A DNA stretch of 16,682 bases from an uncultured Collinsella sp. (GTDB taxonomy: Bacteria > Actinomycetota > Coriobacteriia > Coriobacteriales > Coriobacteriaceae): NCBI GenBank assembly GCA_958350755.1, contig CATWID010000039.1:1-16682 (forward strand). Direction: 5' to 3'. A program made the position numbers and the translations under genes. A model generated the notes under the pieces. The model was not told where the DNA came from. It searched no databases and saw only the letters and a list, made by a program, of their open reading frames with translations. Each line of letters opens with the position of its first letter. The stretch's first letter is position 1. This document shows, in pieces, positions 13,542 to 16,682 of this stretch.

Positions 13542-15302
13542 ATGGAATCGATCGTTAAGTTCTTGGAGAAAGGTCAGCCGTACTTCGACAAGGTCTCTAA
13601 GAACATCTACCTTCAGGCCATTAAAGACGGCTTTTTGGCAGCAATGCCCATCATCCTGTCTTCTTCTGTCTTCCTGCTTATTTCAACCCTGCCGGGCGTT
13701 GTCGCCACGGTCGGCGGCTTTACGCTGCCCGACTGGTGGAACGTCGACGTCGTGAACTTCTGCAACAAGGTTTACAACTTCACGATGGGCGTCGTGGGCA
13801 TCATGGTCGCCGGCACCACCGCAAGCGCGCTGACCGGCTCCAAGAACCGCCGCATGCCTGCCGGCAAGGCCATCAACGCCACGAGCACCATGGTCGCCGC
13901 CATGTGCGCTATGCTCATCTTGGCCGTTACCCAGACGAGTGCCAAGATCGACGGCGCCGATGTCTCGGTGTTCTTTACCGACAACATGGGCACCAAGGGC
14001 CTGCTGAGCTCCTTTGTCGCCGCATTTGCCACGGTCAACATCTATGCCTTCTGCATTAAGCGAGACATCACCATCAAGCTGCCCAAAGAAGTCCCCGGCG
14101 CCATCGCCCAGAACTTCCGCGACATCTTCGCCTTCAGCTTCTCCATCCTGTTTGTCGCCGTCATCGACGTTATCTGCCGCACCTGCTTGGCCGTCCCGTT
14201 TGCCAACGTCATCTCCACGCTGGTGAGCCCGCTGTTCGCCGCCGCCGATTCCTACGCCGGCCTCGCCCTCATCTGGTTCATGATCCCGCTGTTCTGGTTC
14301 ATGGGCATCCACGGCCCCTCGGTCGTTAAGCCTGCCCTCAACGCCGCGCTGTTTGGCAACATCACTACCAACCTCGCCACGCTGCAGGCCGGCGGTCACC
14401 CCGCCCTCGCCCTGACCGAGAACTTCGGTAACTACATCGGCGAACTCGGCGGCACCGGTGCCACGTTCATTGTCCCGATCATCTTCCTGCTCTTTATGCG
14501 CTCCAAGCAGCTCAAGGCCGTCGGCAAAGCCTCTGTCGTACCCGTGATGTTCGCCGTCAACGAGCCGCTGCTGTTCGCCGCGCCCATCATCCTCAACCCG
14601 TACTTCCTGATCCCGTTCCTGTTTGCCCCCGTGGCCAACGTCCTCATTGGTAAGTTCTTCATCGACTTTTTGGGCATGAACGGCTTTATCTATGCCATGC
14701 CGTGGGCACTCCCCGGACCGATCGGCACCTTCATCGACACCAACTTCCAGCCGATCTCTCTGGTCCTGGTTGTCGTCCTGCTGGTCGTTGACTTCTTGAT
14801 CTACTACCCGTTCTGCAAGGCCTACGACAACGTCCTGTGCAAGCAGGAGGCCGAGACCCTGGCCGAAGAAGAGGCCGAGGAGACCAAGGCCGTCAAGACC
14901 GCTGCCGCCCCCGCCGTTGAGGCTCCCGTTGTCGAGACCGCTTCTGCCACTGAGGCCTCCGCAGCTCCGTCCGCCCTTAAGGGCAAGGACCTGAGGGTTC
15001 TGGTTCTGTGCGCTGGCGCCGGCACCTCTGCACTGCTCGCCAACGCGCTTAAGGAAGGCGCCGACGAGCTGGGCATCGACATTACCGCCAACGCCGGTGC
15101 CTACGGCAGTCACTACGCCATCATGGACCAGTACAACGTCATCGTCCTGGCTCCGCAGGTTCGCACCTATTACAACGAGATGAAGGCCGACACCGACCGC
15201 CTGGGCATCACGCTGCTGTCGCCCAAGGGCAAACAGTACATCGACCTCACTAAGGATCCCAAGGGTGCCGTCGCCTGGATCGAGGAAAACCTCGAGGCAT
15301 AA
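13542..15302 (+). CDS. lacE: PTS lactose-specific IICB component LacE (copy 2)
   Basis: Second Lac-family PTS permease with a fused IIB domain, 586 residues. The IIC part (about 1-425) carries FWFMGIHGPSVVKPA with H258 and FAVNEPLLFAAPI with E341. An Ala/Glu/Val-rich linker (about 430-480) follows, then IIB with VLVLCAGAGTSALLA, where C490 is the phosphorylated Cys. Both LacE copies begin ME....EKGQP(Y/F)F and share motifs throughout, but differ in the substrate-side loops near 50-70 and 125-150. GAGGAG eight bases before the ATG fixes the start. It follows lacG2, whereas in the first module lacE comes first. No IIA domain is fused, so LacF is the likely phosphate donor. Substrate could be lactose or another beta-galactoside; the sequence does not decide this. 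Confidence 0.93.
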   Translation: MESIVKFLEKGQPYFDKVSKNIYLQAIKDGFLAAMPIILSSSVFLLISTLPGVVATVGGFTLPDWWNVDVVNFCNKVYNFTMGVVGIMVAGTTASALTGSKNRRMPAGKAINATSTMVAAMCAMLILAVTQTSAKIDGADVSVFFTDNMGTKGLLSSFVAAFATVNIYAFCIKRDITIKLPKEVPGAIAQNFRDIFAFSFSILFVAVIDVICRTCLAVPFANVISTLVSPLFAAADSYAGLALIWFMIPLFWFMGIHGPSVVKPALNAALFGNITTNLATLQAGGHPALALTENFGNYIGELGGTGATFIVPIIFLLFMRSKQLKAVGKASVVPVMFAVNEPLLFAAPIILNPYFLIPFLFAPVANVLIGKFFIDFLGMNGFIYAMPWALPGPIGTFIDTNFQPISLVLVVVLLVVDFLIYYPFCKAYDNVLCKQEAETLAEEEAEETKAVKTAAAPAVEAPVVETASATEASAAPSALKGKDLRVLVLCAGAGTSALLANALKEGADELGIDITANAGAYGSHYAIMDQYNVIVLAPQVRTYYNEMKADTDRLGITLLSPKGKQYIDLTKDPKGAVAWIEENLEA

Positions 15303-15333
15303 GACACTGACGCTACCTACCGCTCGCAGACAA

Positions 15334-15377
15334 AAAATGGCCCGTGCATCGATGTGTGATGCGCGGGCCATTTTGTT
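15334..15377 (+). terminator. Intrinsic terminator of lacG2-lacE2
   Basis: AAAATGGCCCG pairs with CGGGCCATTTT, and the stem continues inward through GCATC/GATGC. TTTTGTTT follows on the plus strand, and the A-rich left flank would allow termination from the opposite side too. It lies 31 bases after the lacE2 stop codon. Confidence 0.88.
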
Positions 15378-15397
15378 TAGACCGCACCCGTCCTCCT

Positions 15398-15462
15398 GTT
15401 CATCTCAATCTGTAACATCTAGCCGAGTTTTTCGGTCCAAGCTGTTACAGGTCGAGATGAAC
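15398..15462. repeat. 65-nt palindromic repeat, copy 3 (type A)
   Basis: The left arm starts GTTCATCTCAATCTGTAACA, the right arm TGTTACAGGTCGAGATGAAC. Its centre TCTAGCCGAGTTTTTCGG matches copy 1 almost base for base, and adds a small CCGA/TCGG tip hairpin. First of three units between lacE2 and regulator 3. Confidence 0.8.
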
Positions 15463-15476
15463 GCACAGGCCAAGCC

Positions 15477-15541
15477 GAAAATCTCAATCTGTAACATGTA
15501 GACCGCTTTTGACCGCTTAGATGTTACAGATCGAGACAAAC
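15477..15541. repeat. 65-nt palindromic repeat, copy 4 (type B)
   Basis: Starts 79 bases after copy 3. Core arms ATCTCAATCTGTAACAT and ATGTTACAGATCGAGA enclose a centre with GACCGCTTTTGACCG, which matches copy 2. The A-then-B order of the first locus is thus repeated here. Confidence 0.78.
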
Positions 15542-15557
15542 AGAATATGCCGGACCG

Positions 15558-15622
15558 AATTGTCTAAATCTGTAACAACTAGCTGAGATTTTCGGCCCTA
15601 CCTGTTACAGATTTAGACGAAC
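15558..15622. repeat. 65-nt palindromic repeat, copy 5 (type C)
   Basis: Starts 81 bases after copy 4. The arms TCTAAATCTGTAACA and TGTTACAGATTTAGA are perfectly complementary and differ from copy 1 by compensated changes (CG to AA, paired by CG to TT). TAG/CTA pairing is kept inside. It ends 13 bases before the stop codon of regulator 3. The three copies fill most of this 333-base gene-free spacer. Confidence 0.78.
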
Positions 15623-15635
15623 AGGCCGAGCAAGT

Positions 15636-16646
15636 CTACGCCCGCAGGTCCTTTACGCTGGAACGCTCGACCAACACGCCCGAGACGAGCGTGCGGCTTC
15701 TTGAGCTCGGAGCCCCAAGACCTGCGACGACCTCGTTAAGCGCACGGATGCCCAGCTCGCAGTGGCGAAACTTCACCGACGTCAGAATCGAGTTGGGAAT
15801 CGTCTTGTAGAGCTCATCGTCGAAGCCGATCACGGACACGTCGTCGGGCACACTGAGTCCTTTGTCATGTAGAGCCATCATCACACCATTTGCCATGCAG
15901 TCGTTAGCAGCGAGGATCGCCGTGCAATCGGGTTTATCAGCAAGCACAAGGCCCGCGGCATAGCCACTATCCGCATTCCAATCGCCTTGCAGAGGCTCGG
16001 GCGGCTCAATGCCACGCGTCTCGAGTGCCGCACGCCAACCTTTCATACGGCACTGGCTCGACAGCGACTCTTTCTTACCAGAGACGAAGTACACGTTCTT
16101 GTGCCCGCGATTCAAGAAGTACTCGCATGCCATGCGCGCACCACCCTCTTGATCGTCACTAACGGTAGAGCAGGTAGGATGCTCCATCGGCGTGATAATC
16201 ACCGTCTTGAGGTCCTTCGGTGCCTCAAACGTATCAAAGTCGTCGACCATCTGGCGCAGATTGAAGATCATGCCATCAACAGGCAGCTGCGACATCCTGC
16301 GCGCTGCATCGGCAAGGGTCATCTTCTCCCCTGCCCGCTTTTTGATCATCGTCAGCGCAAAACCACGCTCTTCGGCGGCATCGGCGATACCGTCAATCAT
16401 GTCCACGGCGCCGCCCGACAAGTGAAACAGCACCACGCCGATACACCCGTAACGGCCCAACTTGAGCGAACGCGCGGCAAAGTTGGTTCGAAACCCGAGC
16501 GCCTCCATTGCGGAATGGACTTTATCGCGCGTCGACTCGCGCACGCTATCGGGCTCATTGATCACACGCGACACCGTCTTGAGGGAAACACCCGCGGCAA
16601 CCGCCACATCGTTCATTGAGACGCTTTTCTTGTCCATCGTTGCCAC
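15636..16646 (-). CDS. LacI-family transcriptional regulator 3
   Basis: A 336-residue LacI/GalR repressor. The helix-turn-helix MNDVAVAAGVSLKTVSRVIN lies at 11-30, with hinge RTNFAARSLKLG, and core motifs VDGMIFNLRQM, CSTVSDDQEGG and LAANDCMANGV; the tail LVERSSVKDLRA resembles regulator 2. Recognition positions are Leu and Lys, unlike the other two, so a different operator is expected. The start is a GTG at 16646 with GGAG five bases before it; the in-frame ATG at 16637 is too far from that site. It is convergent with lacE2, and its upstream region leaves the window after 36 bases, so its main target probably lies to the right. No operator for it could be identified. Confidence 0.88.
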   Translation of the reverse strand: MATMDKKSVSMNDVAVAAGVSLKTVSRVINEPDSVRESTRDKVHSAMEALGFRTNFAARSLKLGRYGCIGVVLFHLSGGAVDMIDGIADAAEERGFALTMIKKRAGEKMTLADAARRMSQLPVDGMIFNLRQMVDDFDTFEAPKDLKTVIITPMEHPTCSTVSDDQEGGARMACEYFLNRGHKNVYFVSGKKESLSSQCRMKGWRAALETRGIEPPEPLQGDWNADSGYAAGLVLADKPDCTAILAANDCMANGVMMALHDKGLSVPDDVSVIGFDDELYKTIPNSILTSVKFRHCELGIRALNEVVAGLGAPSSRSRTLVSGVLVERSSVKDLRA

Positions 16647-16682
16647 TGCTTCTCCAGTCGGTTCCCTATCGATCGTTCTTTG

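Noticed and set aside
13683..15371. 562-codon open frame on the minus strand
   Set aside because: Antisense shadow of lacE2 with the same biased composition. lacE2 has all PTS motifs and a good ribosome site.
15398..15622. Three regularly spaced repeats resembling a CRISPR array
   Set aside because: The units are 65 nt long palindromes with only 14-16 nt between them and differ in their centres. CRISPR repeats are shorter and near-identical, with longer spacers, and there are no cas genes.
1..16682. tRNA, rRNA, insertion sequence or prophage genes
   Set aside because: No cloverleaf with a conserved T-loop, no rRNA sequence and no transposase, integrase or phage protein was seen on either strand.

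Overview
The window looks like a chromosomal segment of a GC-rich gut actinobacterium, most likely of the class Coriobacteriia (Collinsella or a close relative). That placement is an inference from the strongly G/C-ending codons, the AGGAGG-type ribosome sites and a Gram-positive style phosphotransferase (PTS) lactose system. No marker gene in the window proves it. Almost every gene belongs to one task: importing lactose or related beta-galactosides as 6-phosphates and breaking them down through the tagatose-6-phosphate pathway.

Layout. Left half, minus strand, in transcription order: a LacI-family regulator (5634-6638), the single lactose PTS IIA protein lacF (5081-5419), an unrelated membrane protein of unknown function (3784-4797), lacA (3048-3476), lacB (2460-2984), a LacX-like aldose 1-epimerase (1205-2086) and lacC (216-1151). 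Right half, two plus-strand modules, each holding a PTS IIC-IIB fusion and a GH1 6-phospho-beta-galactosidase: lacE1-lacG1 (6996-10277) and, in reversed gene order, lacG2-lacE2 (11917-15302). Each module is followed by a convergent minus-strand LacI-family gene (10544-11572 and 15636-16646). The second regulator is also divergent from lacG2, as the first is from lacE1.

How the genes work together. LacF would phosphorylate both LacE proteins. The imported sugar 6-phosphate is cleaved by LacG1 or LacG2, and galactose-6-phosphate goes through LacAB to tagatose-6-phosphate and LacC to tagatose-1,6-bisphosphate. The aldolase LacD, which should finish the pathway, is not in the window. Nor is a DeoR-family LacR. 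Instead there are three LacI paralogues with different recognition-helix residues.

Non-coding content is the most unusual part. (1) A 123-nt element lies just after lacC and again just after lacB. The two copies align without gaps, and six base pairs in two hairpins change in a compensated way, so the fold itself appears to be conserved. (2) A 65-nt palindromic repeat occurs five times at a period of about 80 nt, only in the two convergent spacers after the PTS/GH1 modules (types A-B, then A-B-C). (3) An 18-bp operator-like palindrome occurs as a pair upstream of each module, and the proximal copy runs straight into a TTGG sequence. (4) A 15-bp GAACA direct repeat lies upstream of lacA, lacF and lacG2. 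Classical terminators follow lacG1, lacE2, lacF and the membrane protein gene.
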